This document shows positions 48,067 to 62,303 of a stretch of DNA of 64,000 nucleotides, piece by piece. The notes beneath the pieces are model-generated. The model was not told the origin of the DNA. It saw only the letters and a program-made list of their open reading frames with translations, and ran no database searches. A program made the translations under genes and the position numbers. The stretch's first letter is position 1; each line of letters starts with the position of its first letter. The DNA comes from Panulirus ornatus (lineage: Eukaryota; Arthropoda; Malacostraca; Decapoda; Palinuridae), in assembly GCF_036320965.1 (NCBI RefSeq), contig NC_092286.1, positions 27,848,177-27,912,176 of the forward strand, given 5' to 3'.

Positions 48067-48407
48067 AAATATATAAGGAAACATATTTAAGGAATTTCTA
48101 ATTTCAAATTAGGCCAAGACACAAAATATTGTCTTTGACACTTCAAACTCAATATGACGATAATAATAATTCAATTATCTTAAGATACTTGTATTTAACT
48201 GAATTATATTTATTAATTATAATAATTGAGTTTTAAGACATTTATTAAGCATAATATATGCAGAAAAAAAAATTGCTTACGTACATCTTAAAACAAATGA
48301 ATTAAATTACCTATATTTGAGAATAGATTATAATGGAATTATAATCTTCATAAATGATAATAATGTAATTATAATCTTTATAAATGATAATTATGGATAA
48401 TTGTGTC

Positions 48408-48410
<3 letters not shown>
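48067..48410. other. AT-rich unique island
   Basis: About 340 bp, strongly AT-rich, with an imperfect short duplication (tataatg, aattataatcttcataaatg and aattataatctttataaatg around 48330-48390). No gene is seen. Confidence 0.55.
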
Positions 48411-48439
<29 letters not shown>

Positions 48440-48440
48440 T

Positions 48441-48479
<39 letters not shown>
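48411..48479. repeat. (TA)n microsatellite
   Basis: TA alternation with two phase breaks. Confidence 0.95.
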
Positions 48480-48482
<3 letters not shown>

Positions 48483-48540
48483 AAGAAACAAGGCGTCCCA
48501 GCTGGGTATGATACCAAATTTATATAATTATGAGCCTAAT

Positions 48541-49590
48541 TATCATGATATGAAATTCGATAATTCATTTATCATATCAGAAGACGATAATTCATCTACC
48601 ATAAAGCATAATACGATAATTCATTTATCATGATGTATCAGAATACGATAATTCATTAATCAACGATAATTCATTAATCATGATATATCAGAATACGATA
48701 ATTCATTTATCATGATATACTAGAATACGATAAATCATTTATCATGACAAGAATACGATAATTCATTTATCATGATATATCAGAATACGATAATTCATTT
48801 ATCATGATATATCAGAATACGATAATTCATTTATCATGATAATAGAATACGATAATTCATTTATCATGACATACTAGAATACGATAATTCATTTATCATG
48901 ATATATCAGAATACGATAAATCATTCATCATGATATATCAGAATACGATAATTCATTTATCATGATATATCAGAATACGATAATTCATTTATCATGATAT
49001 ATCAGAATACGATAAATCATTTATCATGATAAGAATACGATAATTCATTTATCATGATATATCAGAATACGCTAATTCATTTATCATGATATATCAGATA
49101 CGATAATTCATTTATCATGATATACAGAATACGATAATTCATTTATCATGATATATCAGAATACGATAAATCATTTATCATGACAAGAATACGATAATTC
49201 ATTTATCATGATATATCAGAATACGATAATTCATTTATCATGATATATCAGAATACGATAATTCATTTATCATGATATATAGAATACGATAATTCATTTA
49301 TCATGACAATACTAGAATACGATAATTCATTTATCATGATATATCAGAATACGATAAATCATTTATCATGACAAGAATACGATAATTCATTTATCATGAT
49401 ATATCAGAATACGCTAATTCATTTATCATGATATATCAGAATACGATAATTCATTTATCATGATATATCAGAATACGATAATTCATTTATTATGATATAC
49501 CAGAATACGATAAATCATTTATCATGACAAGAATACGATAATTCATTTATCATGATATATCAGAATACGATAATTCATTTATCATTCACG
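48541..49590. repeat. Tandem array, 34/27-bp unit with TATCATGATA palindrome
   Basis: About 32 copies of a unit holding agaatacgataattcattta and tcatgatatatc. A shorter 27-bp form reads tcatgacaagaatacg and recurs every few units, giving a higher-order pattern. Most long units contain the 10-bp palindrome tatcatgata. The left edge (48541-48660) is degenerate. Confidence 0.95.
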
Positions 49591-49599
49591 ATATCAAAA

Positions 49600-50082
49600 T
49601 GTCCGGCAGGTCGAGCAAGCTGGTCGAGCTGGCTGGTTGGGCAAGCTGGTCGAGCTAGCTGTCGAGCAGCTGGTCGAGCGGCTGGTCGAGCTAGCTGGTC
49701 GAGCAGGCTGGTCGAGAAAGGCTGGTCGAGCTAGCTGGTCGAGCAAGCTGGTCGAGCAGGCTGGTCGAGCTAGCTGGTCGAGCAGGCTGGTCGAGCAAGC
49801 TGGTCGAGCAGGCTGGTCGAGCAGGCTGGTCGAGCAAGCTGGTCGAGCAGGCTGGTCGAGCAGGCTGGTCGAGCTAGCTGGTCGAGCAGGCTGGTCGAGC
49901 AAGCTGGTCGAGCAGGCTGGTCGAGCAGGCTGGTCGAGCAAGCTGGTCGAGCAAGCTGGTCGAGCAGGCTGGTCGAGCTAGCTGGTCGAGCAGGCTGGTC
50001 GAGCAGGCTGGTCGAGCTAGCTGGTCGACAGGCTGGTCGAGCAGCTGGTCGAGCTAGCTGGTCGAGCAGGCTGGTCGAGCGA
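49600..50082. repeat. Tandem array, 12-bp GC-rich unit
   Basis: About 40 copies of ctggtcgagcag, with ctggtcgagcaa and ctggtcgagcta variants. Each unit has one CpG in tcga. Twelve being a multiple of three, open frames of about 115 codons appear on both strands with 4-residue cycles. No gene is inferred. Confidence 0.96.
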
Positions 50083-50385
50083 CCATGTGGCTGCATTAAG
50101 CAGGAGGCCCCACGCCAGGCTAGGCCACTGACCAAACATGGCCGACCCCGCCACTAGGCCTCGTATTTACCACTCTCTCTTTTTTTCCTTCATTTCTTTC
50201 AATCAGCCGCGTCCAGGAATGAATGAAGCGGCAGGGAAGGAATGAAGGAGCACTTGGCTACGCCTTGGGATAGCCAAGACATTCATATGAGAGCCAGACT
50301 TACGAAGAAATAACTTTCTAAATAAACTTTTGAAAGGACACAAAATTCGACTGAAAAAATGGGACAAATTTGTACTGAGAAAATA
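50083..50385. other. Unique island
   Basis: About 300 bp of ordinary mixed sequence with a small T run near 50180. No gene, repeat family or RNA is recognised. Confidence 0.5.
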
Positions 50386-53300
50386 AATGCATTATCACCA
50401 CAAGAGCAACATCATAAATGCATTATCACCACAACAGCTACATCATAAATGCATTATCACCACAACAGCTACATCATAAATGCATTATCACCACAACAGC
50501 TACATCATAAATGCATATCACCACAAAGCTACATCATAAATGCTTTAAACACCACAACAGCTACATCATAAATGCTTATCACCACAAGAGCACATCATAA
50601 ATGCATTATCACCACAACAACTACATCATAAATGCATTATCACCACAACAACTACATCATAAATCATTATCACCACAAGAGCTACATCATAAATGCATTA
50701 TCACCACAAAGCTACATCATAAATGCTTTATCCCCCACAAGAGCTACATCATAAATGCTTTATCACCACAACAGCTACATCATAAATGCCATTATCACCA
50801 CAAGAGCTACATCAAAAAATGCATTATCACCACAAGAGCTACATCATAAATTGCATTATCACCAACAAGAGCTATATCATAAATTTCATTATCACCACAA
50901 CAACTACATCATAAATGCATTATCACCACAACTACTCAATAAATGCTTTATCACCACAAGAGCTACATCCCTAAATGCTTATCACCACAAAGCTACATCA
51001 TAAATGCATTATCACCACAACAGCTAACATCATAAATGCTTATCACCACAAGAGCTACATCAATAAATGCTTTAATCACCACAACAACTACATCATAAAT
51101 GCTTTATATCCCACAAAGCTACATCATAAATTCATTATCACCACAACAACTACATCATAAATGCATTATACACCACAAGAGCTACATCATAAATGCATTA
51201 TCACCACAAGAGCTACATCAAAAATGCTTTATCACCACAACAGCTTACATCAAAATGCATTATCACCACAACAACTACATCATAAATGCTTATCACCACA
51301 AGAGCTACATCATAAATGCATTATCACCACAGAGCTACATCATAAATGCATTATCACCACAAGAGCTACATCATAAATGCATTATCACACAACAACTACA
51401 TCATAAAGCATTATCACCACAAGAGCTACATCATAAATGCTTTATCACCACAAAGCTACATCATAAATTGCATTATCACCACAAGAGCTACATCATAAAT
51501 GCATTATCACCACAAAGCTACATCATAAATGCTTTATCACCACAAGAGCTACATCATAAATGCATTATCACCACAACAACTACATCATAAATGCATTATC
51601 ACCAACAACAAACACAAGACTACATCATAAATGCATTTAATCACCACAAGACTACATCATAAATGCTTAATCACCACAACAGCTACATCATAAATGCATT
51701 ATCACCACAACAGCTACATCATAAATGCTTATCACCACAAAGCTACATCATAAATCTTATCACCACAACAGCTACATCATAAATGCTTTATCACCACAAC
51801 AACTACATCATAAATGCTTTATCACCACAAGACTACATCATAAATGCATTATCACCACAAGAGCTAACATCATAAATGCATTATCACCACAAGAGCTACA
51901 TCATAAATGCTTTATCACACAACAGCTACATCATAAATTCATATCACCACAAGAGCTACATCATAAATGCTTACACCACAAGAGCTACATCATAAATGCA
52001 TTATCACCACAAGAGCTACATCATAAATGCTTTATCACCACAACAGCTACATCATAAAATGCATTATCACCACAAGAGCTACATCATAAATGCATTATCA
52101 CCACAAGAGCTACATCAAAATGCTTTATCACCAAAAAGAGCTACTCATAAATGCTTTAAACACCACAACAACTACATCATAAATGCTTATCACCACAACA
52201 GCTAATCATAAATGCTTTATCACCACAACATACATCATAAATGCTTATCACCACAAAGCTACATCATAAATGCTTTATCACCACAAAAGCTACATCATAA
52301 AGCTTTATCACCACAAAGCTACATCATAAATGCATTATCACCACAACAACTACATCAAAATGCATTATCACCACAAGAGCTATATCATAAATCTTTATCA
52401 CCACAAAAAGCTACATCATAAATGCATTATCACCACAAGGGGCTAAAATCATAAATGCTTTATCACCACAAGAGCTACATCATAAATGCTTTTTCACCCC
52501 CAACACTACATCAATATGCATTATCACCACAAGAGCTACATCATAAATGCTTTATCACCACAAGAGCTACATCATAAATGCTTATCACCACAACAACTAC
52601 ATCATAAATGCATTATCCACCACAAGAGCTACATCATAAATGCTTTATCACCACAACAGCTACATCATAAATGCATTATCACCACAACAACTACATCATA
52701 AATGCATTATCACCACAACAGCTACATCATAAATGCATTATCACCACAAGAGCTACATCATAAATGCTTTATCACCACAAGAGCTACATCATAAATGCTT
52801 TATCACCACAAGAGCTACATCATAAATGCATTATCACCACAACAACTACATCATAAATGCATTATCACCACAAGAGCTATATCATAAATGCTTTATCACC
52901 ACAACAGCTACATCATAAATGCATTATCACCACAAGAGCTACATCATAAATGCTTTATCACCACAAGAGCTACATCATAAATGCTTTATCACCACAAGAG
53001 CTACATCATAAATGCATTATCACCACAACAACTACATCATAAATGCATTATCACCACAAGAGCTACATCATAAATGCTTTATCACCAGAACAGCTACATC
53101 ATAAATGCATTATCACCACAACAACTACATCATAAATGCTTTATCACCACAAGAGCTACATCATAAATGCTTTATCACCACAAGAGCTACATCATAAATG
53201 CTTTATCACCACAAGAGCTACATCATAAATGCATTATCACCACAAGAGCTACATCATAAATGCATTATCACCACAACAGCTACATCATAAATGCTTTATC

Positions 53301-53731
53301 ACCACAAGAGCTACATCATAAATGCATTATCACCACAAGAGCTACATCATAAATGCATTATCACCACAAGAGCTACATCATAAATGCATTATCACCACAA
53401 GAGCTACATCATAAATGCATTATCACCACAACAGCTACATCATAAATGCTTTATCACCACAACAGCTACATCATAAATGCATTATCACCACAAGAGCTAC
53501 ATCATAAATGCATTATCACCACAAGAGCTACATCATAAATGCATTATCACCACAAGAGCTACATCATAAATGCTTTATCACCACAAGAGCTACATCATAA
53601 ATGCATTATCACCACAAGCAGCTACATCATAAATGCATTATCACCACAACAACTACATCATAAATGCATTATCACCACAACAGCTACATCATAAATGCTT
53701 TATCACCACAAGAGCTACATCATAAATGCTT
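50386..53731. repeat. Tandem array, 31-bp unit
   Basis: About 108 copies of a 31-bp unit, atgcattatcaccacaagag then ctacatcataa. Common variants are atgctttatc and acaacagcta/acaacaacta. Single-base losses are dense at about 50500-52500 and nearly absent from 52700 to the end. The array joins the 26-bp array at 53728 without a spacer. Confidence 0.97.
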
Positions 53732-56700
53732 CCCTCCCACACCACAGAGCTAGGCTTCCCTCCCACACCACAGAACCAGGCTTCCCTCCCACACCACAGA
53801 GCTAGGCTTCCCTCCCACACCACAGAGCTAGGCTTCCCTCCCACACCACAGAGCTAGGCTTCCCTCCCACACCACAGAGCTAGGCTTCCCTCCCACACCA
53901 CAGAACCAGGCTTCCCTCCCACACCACAGAGCTAGGCTTCCCTCCCATACCACAGAGCTAGGCTTCCCTCCCACACCACAGAACCAGGCTTCCCTCCCAC
54001 ACCACAGAGCCAGGCTTCCCTCCCACACCACAGAGCTAGGCTTCCCTCCCACACCACAGAGCTAGGCTTCCCTCCCACACCACAGAGCTAGGCTTCCCTC
54101 CCACACCACAGAGCTAGGCTTCCCTCCCACACCACAGAGCTAGGCTTCCCTCCCACACCACAGAACCAGGCTTCCCTCCCACACCACAGAGCTAGGCTTC
54201 CCTCCCACACCACAGAGCTAGGCTTCCCTCCCACACCACAGAGCTAGGCTTCCCTCCCACACCACAGAGCTAGGCTTCCCTCCCACACCACAGAACCAGG
54301 CTTCCCTCCCACACCACAGAGCTAGGCTTCCCTCCCACACCACAGAGCTAGGCTTCCCTCCCACACCACAGAACCAGGCTTCCCTCCCACACCACAGAGC
54401 TAGGCTTCCCTCCCACACCACAGAGCTAGGCTTCCCTCCCACACCACAGAACCAGGCTTCCCTCCCACACCACAGAGCTAGGCTTCCCTCCCACACCACA
54501 GAACCAGGCTTCCCTCCCACACCACAGAACCAGGCTTCCCTCCCACACCACAGAGCTAGGCTTCCCTCCCACACCACAGAACCAGGCTTCCCTCCCACAC
54601 CACAGAGCTAGGCTTCCCTCCCACACCACAGAGCTAGGCTTCCCTCCCACACCACAGAACCAGGCTTCCCTCCCACACCACAGAGCTAGGCTTCCCTCCC
54701 ACACCACAGAGCTAGGCTTCCCTCCCACACCACAGAACCAGGCTTCCCTCCCACACCACAGAACTAGGCTTCCCTCCCACACAACAGACCTAGGCTTCCC
54801 TCCCACACCACAGAGCTAGGCTTCCCTCCCACACCACAGACCTGGGCTTCCATCCCATACCACAGAGCTAGGCTTCCCTCCCACACCACAGAGCTAAGCT
54901 TCCCTCCCACACCACAGAACCAGGCTTCCCTCCCACACCACAGAACCAGGCTTCCCTCCCACACCACAGAACCAGGCTTCCCTCCCACACCACAGACCTG
55001 GGCTTCCATCCCATACCACAGAGCTAGGCTTCCCTCCCACACCACAGAGCTAGGCTTCCCTCCCACACCACAGAACCAGGCTTCCCTCCCACACCACAGA
55101 GATAGGCTTCCCTCCCACACCACAGAACCAGGCTTCCCTCCCATACCACAGAGCTAGGCTTCCCTCCCACACCACAGAACCAGGCTTCCCTCCCACACCA
55201 CAGAGCCAGGCTTCCCTCCCATACCATAGAACCAGGCTTCCCTCCCACACCACAGAGCTAGGCTTCCCTCCCACACCACAGAACCAGGCTTCCCTCCCAC
55301 ACCACAGAACCAGGCTTCCCTCCCACACCACAGAACCAGCTTCCCTCCCACACCACAGAACCAGGCTTCCCTCCCACACCACAGAGCTAGGCTTCCCTCC
55401 CACACCACAGAACCAGTCTTCCCTCCCATACCACAGAGCTAGGCTTCCCTCCCACACCACAGAACCAGGCTTCCCTCCCACACCACAGAGCCAGGCTTCC
55501 CTCCCATACCACAGAGCTAGGCTTCCCTCCCACACCAGAGAACCAGGCTTCCCTCCCACACCACAGAGATAGGCTTCCCTCCCACACCACAGAACCAGGC
55601 TTCCCTCCCACACCACAGAACCAGGCTTCCCTCCCACACCACAGAACCAGGCTTCCCTCCCACACCACAGAACCAGGCTTCCCTCCCACACCACAGAACC
55701 AGGCTTCCCTCCCACACCACAGAGCTAGGCTTCCCTCCCACACCACAGAACCAGGCTTCCCTCCCATACCACAGAGCTAGGCTTCCCTCCCACAGCACAG
55801 AACCAAGCTTCCCTCCCACACCACAGAGCTAGGATTCCCTCCCACACCACAGAACCAGGCTTCCCTCCCACACCACAGAACCAGGCTTCCCTCCCACACC
55901 ACAGAACCAGGCTTCCCTCCCACACCACAGAACCAGGCTTCCCTCCCACACCACAGAACCAGGCTTCCCTCCCACACCACAGAACCAGGCTTCCCTCCCA
56001 CACCACAGAGCCAGGGTTCCCTCCCACACCACAGAACAAGGCTTCCCTCCCATACCACAGAGCTAGGCTTCCCTCCCACACCACAGAACCAGGCTTCCCT
56101 CCCACACCACAGAACCAGGCTTCTCTCCCACACCACAGAGCTAGGCTCCCCTCCCACACCACAGAGCTAGGCTTCCCTCCCACACCACAGAGCTAGGCTT
56201 CCCTCCCACACCACAGAGCCAGGCTTCCCTCCCACACCACAGAACCAGGCTTCCCTCCCACACCACAGAACCATTCTTCCCTCCCACACCACAGAACCAG
56301 GCTTCCCTCCCACACCACAGAACCAGGCTTCCCTCCCACACCATAGAGCCAGGCTTCCCTCCCACACCACAGAACCAGCTTCCTCCCACACCACAGAACC
56401 AGGCTTCCCTCCCACACCACAGAGCTAGGCTTCCCTCCACACCACAGAGCCAGGCTTCCCTCCCACACCACAAAACCAGGCTTCCCTCCCACACCACAGA
56501 GCCAGGCTTCCTCCCACACCACAGAGCTAGGCTTCCCTCCACACCACAGAGCCAGGCTTCCCTCCCACACCACAGAACCAGGCTTCCCTCCCACACCACA
56601 GAACCAGGCTTCCCTCCCACACCACAGAACCAGGCTTCCCTCCCACACCACAGAGCCAGGCTTCCCTCCCACACCACAAGAACCAGGCTTCCCTCCCACA

Positions 56701-58970
56701 CCACAGAACCAGGCTTCCCTCCCACATCACAGAACCAGGCTTCCCTCCCACACCACAGAACCAGGCTTCCCTCCCACACCACAGAACCAGGCTTCCCTCC
56801 CACACCACAAAGCCAGGCTTCCCTCCCACACCACAGAGCTAGGCTTCCCTCCCATACCACAGAGCTAGGCTTCCCTCCCATACCACAGAGCCAGGCTTCC
56901 CTCCCACACCACAGAGCTAGGCTTCCCTCCCACACCACAGAACCAGGCTTCCCTCCCACACCACAGAACCAGGCTTCCCTCCCACACCACAGAACCAGGC
57001 TTCCCTCCCACACCACAGAACCAGGCTTCCCTCCCACACCACAGAGCTAGGCTTCCCTCCCATACCAAAGAGCCAGGCTTCCCTCCCGCACCACAGAACC
57101 AGGCTTCCCTCCCATACCACAGAGCCAGGGTTCCCTCCCACACCACAGAACCAGGCTTCCCTCCCATACCACAGAGCTAGGCTTCCCTCCCACACCACAG
57201 AACCAGGCTTCCCTCCCACACCACAGAACAAGGCTTCCCTCCCACACCACAGAGCTAAGCTCCCCTCCCACACCACAGAGCTAGGCTTCCCTCCCACACC
57301 ACATAGCTAGGCTTCACTCCCACACCCCTGAGCCAGGTTTCCCTCCCACACCACAGAACCAGGCTTCCCTCCCACACCACAGAACCAGGCTTCCCTCCCA
57401 CACCACAGAACAGGCTTCCCTCCCACACCACAGAGCCAGGCTTCCCTCCCACACCATAGAGCCAGGCTTCCCTCCCACACCACAGAACCAGGCTTCCCTC
57501 CCACACCACAGAACCAGGCTTCCCTCCCACACCACAGAGCTAGGCTTCCCTCCCACACCACAGAGCCAGGCTTCCCTCCCACACCATAGAACCAGGCTTC
57601 CCTCCCACACCACAGAGCCAGGCTTCCCTCCCACACCACAGAGCTAGGCTTCCCTCCCACACCACAGAGCCAGGCTTCCCTCCCACACCACAGAACCAGG
57701 CTTCCCTCCCACACTACAGAACCAGGCTTCCCTCCCACACCACAGAGTAGGCTTCCCTCCCACACCACAGAGCCAGGCTTCCCTCCCACACCACAGAACC
57801 AGGCTTCCCTCCCACACCACAGAACCAGGCTTCCCTCCCACATCACAGAGCCAGGCTTCCCTCCCACACCACAGAACCAGGCTTCCCTCCCACACCACAG
57901 AACCAGGCTTCCCTCCCACACCACAGAACCAGGCTTCCCTCCAACACCACAGAGCCAGGCTTCCCTCCACACCAAGAACCAGGCTTCCCTCCCACACCAC
58001 AGAGCTAGGCTTCCCTCCACACCACAGAACCAGGCTTCCCTCCCACACCACAGAACCAGGCTTCCCTCCCACACCACAGAACTAGGCTTCCCTCCCACCA
58101 CAGACCAGGCTTCCCTCCCACACCACAGAACCAGGCTTCCCTCCCACACCACAGAACCAGGCTTCCCTCCCACACCACAGAACTAGGCTTCCCTCCCACA
58201 CCACAGAGCTAGGCTTCCCTCCCACACGACAGAGCTAGGCTTCCCTCCCACACCACAGAGCTAGGCTTCCCTCCCACACCACAGAACCAGGCTTCCTCCC
58301 ACACGACAGAGCTAGGCTTCCCTCCCACACCACAGAACCAGGCTTCCCTCGCACACCACAGAACCAGGCTTCCCTCCCACACCACAGAGCAGGCTTCCCT
58401 CCCACACCACAGAACAGGCTTCCCTCCCACACCACAAACCAGGCTTCCCTCCCACACCACAGAACCAGGCTTCCCTCCCACACCACAGAACCAGGCTTCC
58501 CCCACACCACAGAACCAGGCTTCCCTACCCAACAGCCACACAAGAACCAGGCTTCCCTCCCACACCACAGAACCAGGCTTCCCTCCCACACCACAGAACC
58601 AGGCTTCCCTCCCACACCACAGAACCAGGCTTCCCTCCCACACCACAGAACCAGGCTTCCCTCCCACACCACAGAACCAGCTTCCCCCACACCACAGAAC
58701 CAGGCTTCCCTCCCACACCACAGAACCAGGCTTCCCTCCCACACCACAGAACCAGGCTTCCCTCCCACACCACAGAACCAGGCTTCCCTCCCACACCACA
58801 GAACCAGGCTTCCCTCCCACACCACAGAACCAGGCTTCCCTCCCACACCACAGAACCAGGCTTCCCTCCCACACCACAGAACTAGGCTTCCCTCCCACAC
58901 CACAGAACCAGGCTTCCCTCCCACAGCACAGAGCTAGGCTTCCCTCCCACACCACAGAGCTAAGCTTCCC
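53728..58970. repeat. Tandem array, 26-bp unit (largest array in window)
   Basis: About 200 copies of ggcttccctcccacaccaca plus gaacca or gagcta. The gagcta form prevails on the left and gaacca on the right, with gagcca in the middle. Rare variants are duplicated, for example gacctgggcttccatccc at about 54839 and 54995 (156 bp, six units). Indels cluster at about 56380-56540 and 57960-58700. All three minus frames are open for long stretches and give a 26-residue Gly/Trp/Cys/Val cycle, which is not a protein. Confidence 0.97.
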
Positions 58971-59175
58971 TCCACCATCACAACAGCTTCCACTCCCATA
59001 CTCATGGAAGGCAGCTTTGCTGTACATAACAGCTTCGTTGACCACACCTCCCCCCCACAGGCCAAGCTTCTGTGAAGCCTGGGAAGGTGGGAAGTAAAAG
59101 AGGAATACCCCCACACCTGATTGTAAACTCTCTCTCTATCATAGAGAAATACACAATCGCTATTCTACCACCTCT

Positions 59176-59210
<35 letters not shown>

Positions 59211-59226
59211 TCTCTCTCTCCTCTCT

Positions 59227-59259
<33 letters not shown>

Positions 59260-59387
59260 CTCCGGATCCCTTAATTCACAAGACCCCCCCTCCCCCTCCC
59301 CCTCCCCCCCCAAGACGTCTTTATCCACACATAACTCTATATTGCACATTGCTGGCCCACCATTCCATACCTTGCAACCCATTTATG
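58971..59387. other. Unique island with (CT)n
   Basis: Unique sequence at 58971-59168, an imperfect (CT)n at about 59169-59262, a C-rich patch near 59284-59312, then about 75 bp of unique sequence. A 126-codon minus frame (59002-59382) is Glu/Arg-rich through the CT tract and shows no family. Confidence 0.6.
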
Positions 59388-60042
59388 TACGCCAAACTAC
59401 ATATAGAGCGTATACGCCAAACTACTTATAGAGCGTATACGCCAAACTACATATAGAGCGTATACGCCAAACTACATATAGAGCGTATACGCCAAACTAC
59501 ATATAGAGCGTATACGCCAAACTACATATAAAGCGTATACGCCAAACTACATATAGAGCGTATACGCCAAACTACATATAGAGCGTATACGCCAAACTAC
59601 ATATAAAGCGTATACGCCAAACTACATATAGAGCGTATACGCCAAACTACATATAAAGCGTATACGCCAAACTACATATAGAGCGTATACGCCAAACTAC
59701 ATATAGAGTGTATACGCCAAACTACATATAAAGCGTATACGCCAAACTACATATAGAGCGTATACGTCAAACTACGTATAGAGCGTATACGCAAAACTAC
59801 ATATAGAGTGTATACGCCAAACTACATATAGAGCGTATACGCCAAACTACATATAAAGCGTATACGCCAAACTACATATAGAGCGTATACGCTAAACTAC
59901 ATATAAAGCGTATACGCCAAACTACATATAGAGCGTATACGCTAAACTACATATAGAGTGTATACGCCAAACTACATATAGAGCGTATACGTCAAACTAC
60001 ATATAGAGCGTATACGCCAAACCACATATACATAGAGCGTAG
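59388..60042. repeat. Tandem array, 25-bp unit with GCGTATACGC palindrome
   Basis: About 26 copies of cgccaaactacatatagagc plus gtata. The perfect 10-bp palindrome gcgtatacgc lies at each unit border. Variants are ataaagc, gagtgta and acgtcaa. After the array, gcgtagtggctc and ggcgtatagcc look like decayed pieces of the same unit. Confidence 0.97.
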
Positions 60043-60657
60043 TGGCTCTACCAAGCTATGGTAATACATTGCCAGTCTATGGCGTATAGCCACCCCACTC
60101 CGAGGGAACGTAAGCTTCAGTTATCGATAAACTGGCAATAACTAATGGATAACTCATAAATTACCTTCAGTTATCCATAATCAAAGTAATTCTGGGCTAA
60201 TTGATACTGCAGAGTACACCAATAATGGAAAATAAATGCTTTATACCTTAACGTTAGCCTCAGTTATCAACGAATAATTATCCTAAGTCTGTCTCATAAC
60301 TTATCTATCATTTATGAATATAATTATGACCTCAATAAAGATCTAAATAAATGACTATGACCCACCATTAACCTTTATCAAGGGGGAGAGAGAAATAAAA
60401 ATAAATGGAGATGTGTTCAAGTAAGTGACAACATTATAACACAATGCGCTCCTTCGTGGCCCGGGAAATGGCGCTCGCCCCCTAACTTTATAAATTAATT
60501 TCGAACCGTTTTTTTTTTTTTGCTTGGCTAAATGTCATCAATATCTAACCTGAATTATAGAAATTATAGAACAACATTATAGAATAATTCTCATAATTGA
60601 GTATGATAAGATTATTTTTGGTTCAAGCCATTTCTAGTGTGTTTTTTAATGTGGTTG

Positions 60658-60658
<1 letters not shown>
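60043..60658. other. AT-rich unique island
   Basis: About 615 bp without tandem structure, with several gataa/ttatc words and a T run at about 60511-60521. No supported gene. It is the longest stretch here with ordinary complexity together with 62304-62940. Confidence 0.5.
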
Positions 60659-60695
<37 letters not shown>

Positions 60696-60705
60696 CACAC
60701 ACAAC

Positions 60706-60738
<33 letters not shown>
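60659..60738. repeat. (CA)n microsatellite
   Basis: A CA run with acaacac interruptions in the middle. Confidence 0.96.
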
Positions 60739-60740
<2 letters not shown>

Positions 60741-60789
60741 GACAATTTACTCATTAATCATATAAGTACATACGAAAATATCTAACATA

Positions 60790-62303
60790 CACTATCTACC
60801 TACGTCTCAAGTCTGTACCTACTACTTCTACCTACTAATTCTACTTCTAACTAATGTTCCTACCTACTTCTTCTACTACTTCTAACTAGTGTTCCTATCT
60901 ACTACTTCTACCTAATGCTCCTACCTACTACTTCTACTTCTAACTAATGCTCCTACCTACTACTTCTAACTATTGCTCCTACCTACTACTTCTACTTCTA
61001 CCTAATGCTCCTACCTACTACTTCTACCTCTAACTAATGCTCCTACCTACTACTTCTACTTCTACCTAATGCTCCTACCTACTACTTCTACCTCTAACTA
61101 ATGCTCCTACCTACTTCATCTAACTAATGCTCCTACTTACTACTTCTACCTCTAACTAATGCTCCTACCTACTACTTCTACCTCTAACTAATGCTCCTAC
61201 CTACTACTTCTAACTATTGCTCCTACCTACTACTTCTACCTAATGCTTCTACCTCTAACTAATGCTTTTACCTACTACTTCTAACTATTGCTCCTACTTA
61301 CTACTTCTACCTCTAACTAATGCTCCTCCCTACTACTTCTAACTATTGCTCCTACCTACTACTTCTACCTACTACTTCTGCCTCTAACTAATGCTCCTAC
61401 CTACAACTAATGCTCCTACCTACTACTTCTAACCATTGCTCCTACCTACTACTTCTACCTAATGCTTCTACCTACTACTTCTACCTCTAACTAATGCTCC
61501 TACCTACTACTTCTAACTATTGCTCCTACCTACTACTTCTACCTAATGCTCCTACTTACTACTTCTACCTCTAACTAATGCTCCTACCTACTACTTCTAA
61601 CTACTGCTCCTACCTACTACTTCTACCTAATGCTCCTACCTACTACTTCTACTTCTAACTAATGCTCCTACCTACTACTTCTAACTATTGCTCCTACCTA
61701 CTACTTCTACCTAATGCTCCTACCTACTACTTCTACCTCTAACTAATGCTCCTACCTACTACTTCTAACTATTGCTCCTACCTACTACTTCTACTTCTAC
61801 CTAATGCTCCTACCTACTACTTCTACCTCTAACTACTGCTTCTACCTACTACTTCTACTTGTACCTAATGCTCCTACCTACTACTTCTACCTCTAACTAA
61901 TGCTCCTACCTACTACTTCTAACTATTGCTCCTACCTACTACTTCTACCTAATGCTCCTACCTACTACTTCTACCTCTAACTAATGCTCCTACCTACTAC
62001 TTCTACCTAATGCTCCTACCTACTACTTCTGCCTCTAACTAATGCTTCTACCAACTACTTCTAACTATTGCTCCTACCTACTACTTCTACCTAATGCTTC
62101 TACCTACTACTTCTACCTCTAACTACTGCTCCTACCTACTACTTCTGCCTCTAACTAATGCTTCTACCAACTACTTCTACTTGTACCTAATGCTCCTACC
62201 TACTACTTCTGCCTCTAACTAATGCTCCTACCTACTACTTCTACCTCTAACTAATACTTCTACCAACTACTTCTACTTGTACCTAATGCTCCTACCTACT
62301 ACT
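60790..62303. repeat. Tandem array, 26/32-bp unit, G-poor plus strand
   Basis: About 50 copies built from three modules: aatgctcctacctactactt, ctacctctaact and ctaactattgctcc. Full units are 32 bp, and 26-bp and 18-bp forms are mixed in. G occurs essentially once per unit (in tgct). The left edge at 60790-60850 is degenerate. Confidence 0.93.

Noticed and set aside
53828..59116. Gly/Trp/Cys repeat proteins on the minus strand
   Set aside because: The 26-bp unit read in three frames gives the same 26-residue cycle; no non-repeat protein context.
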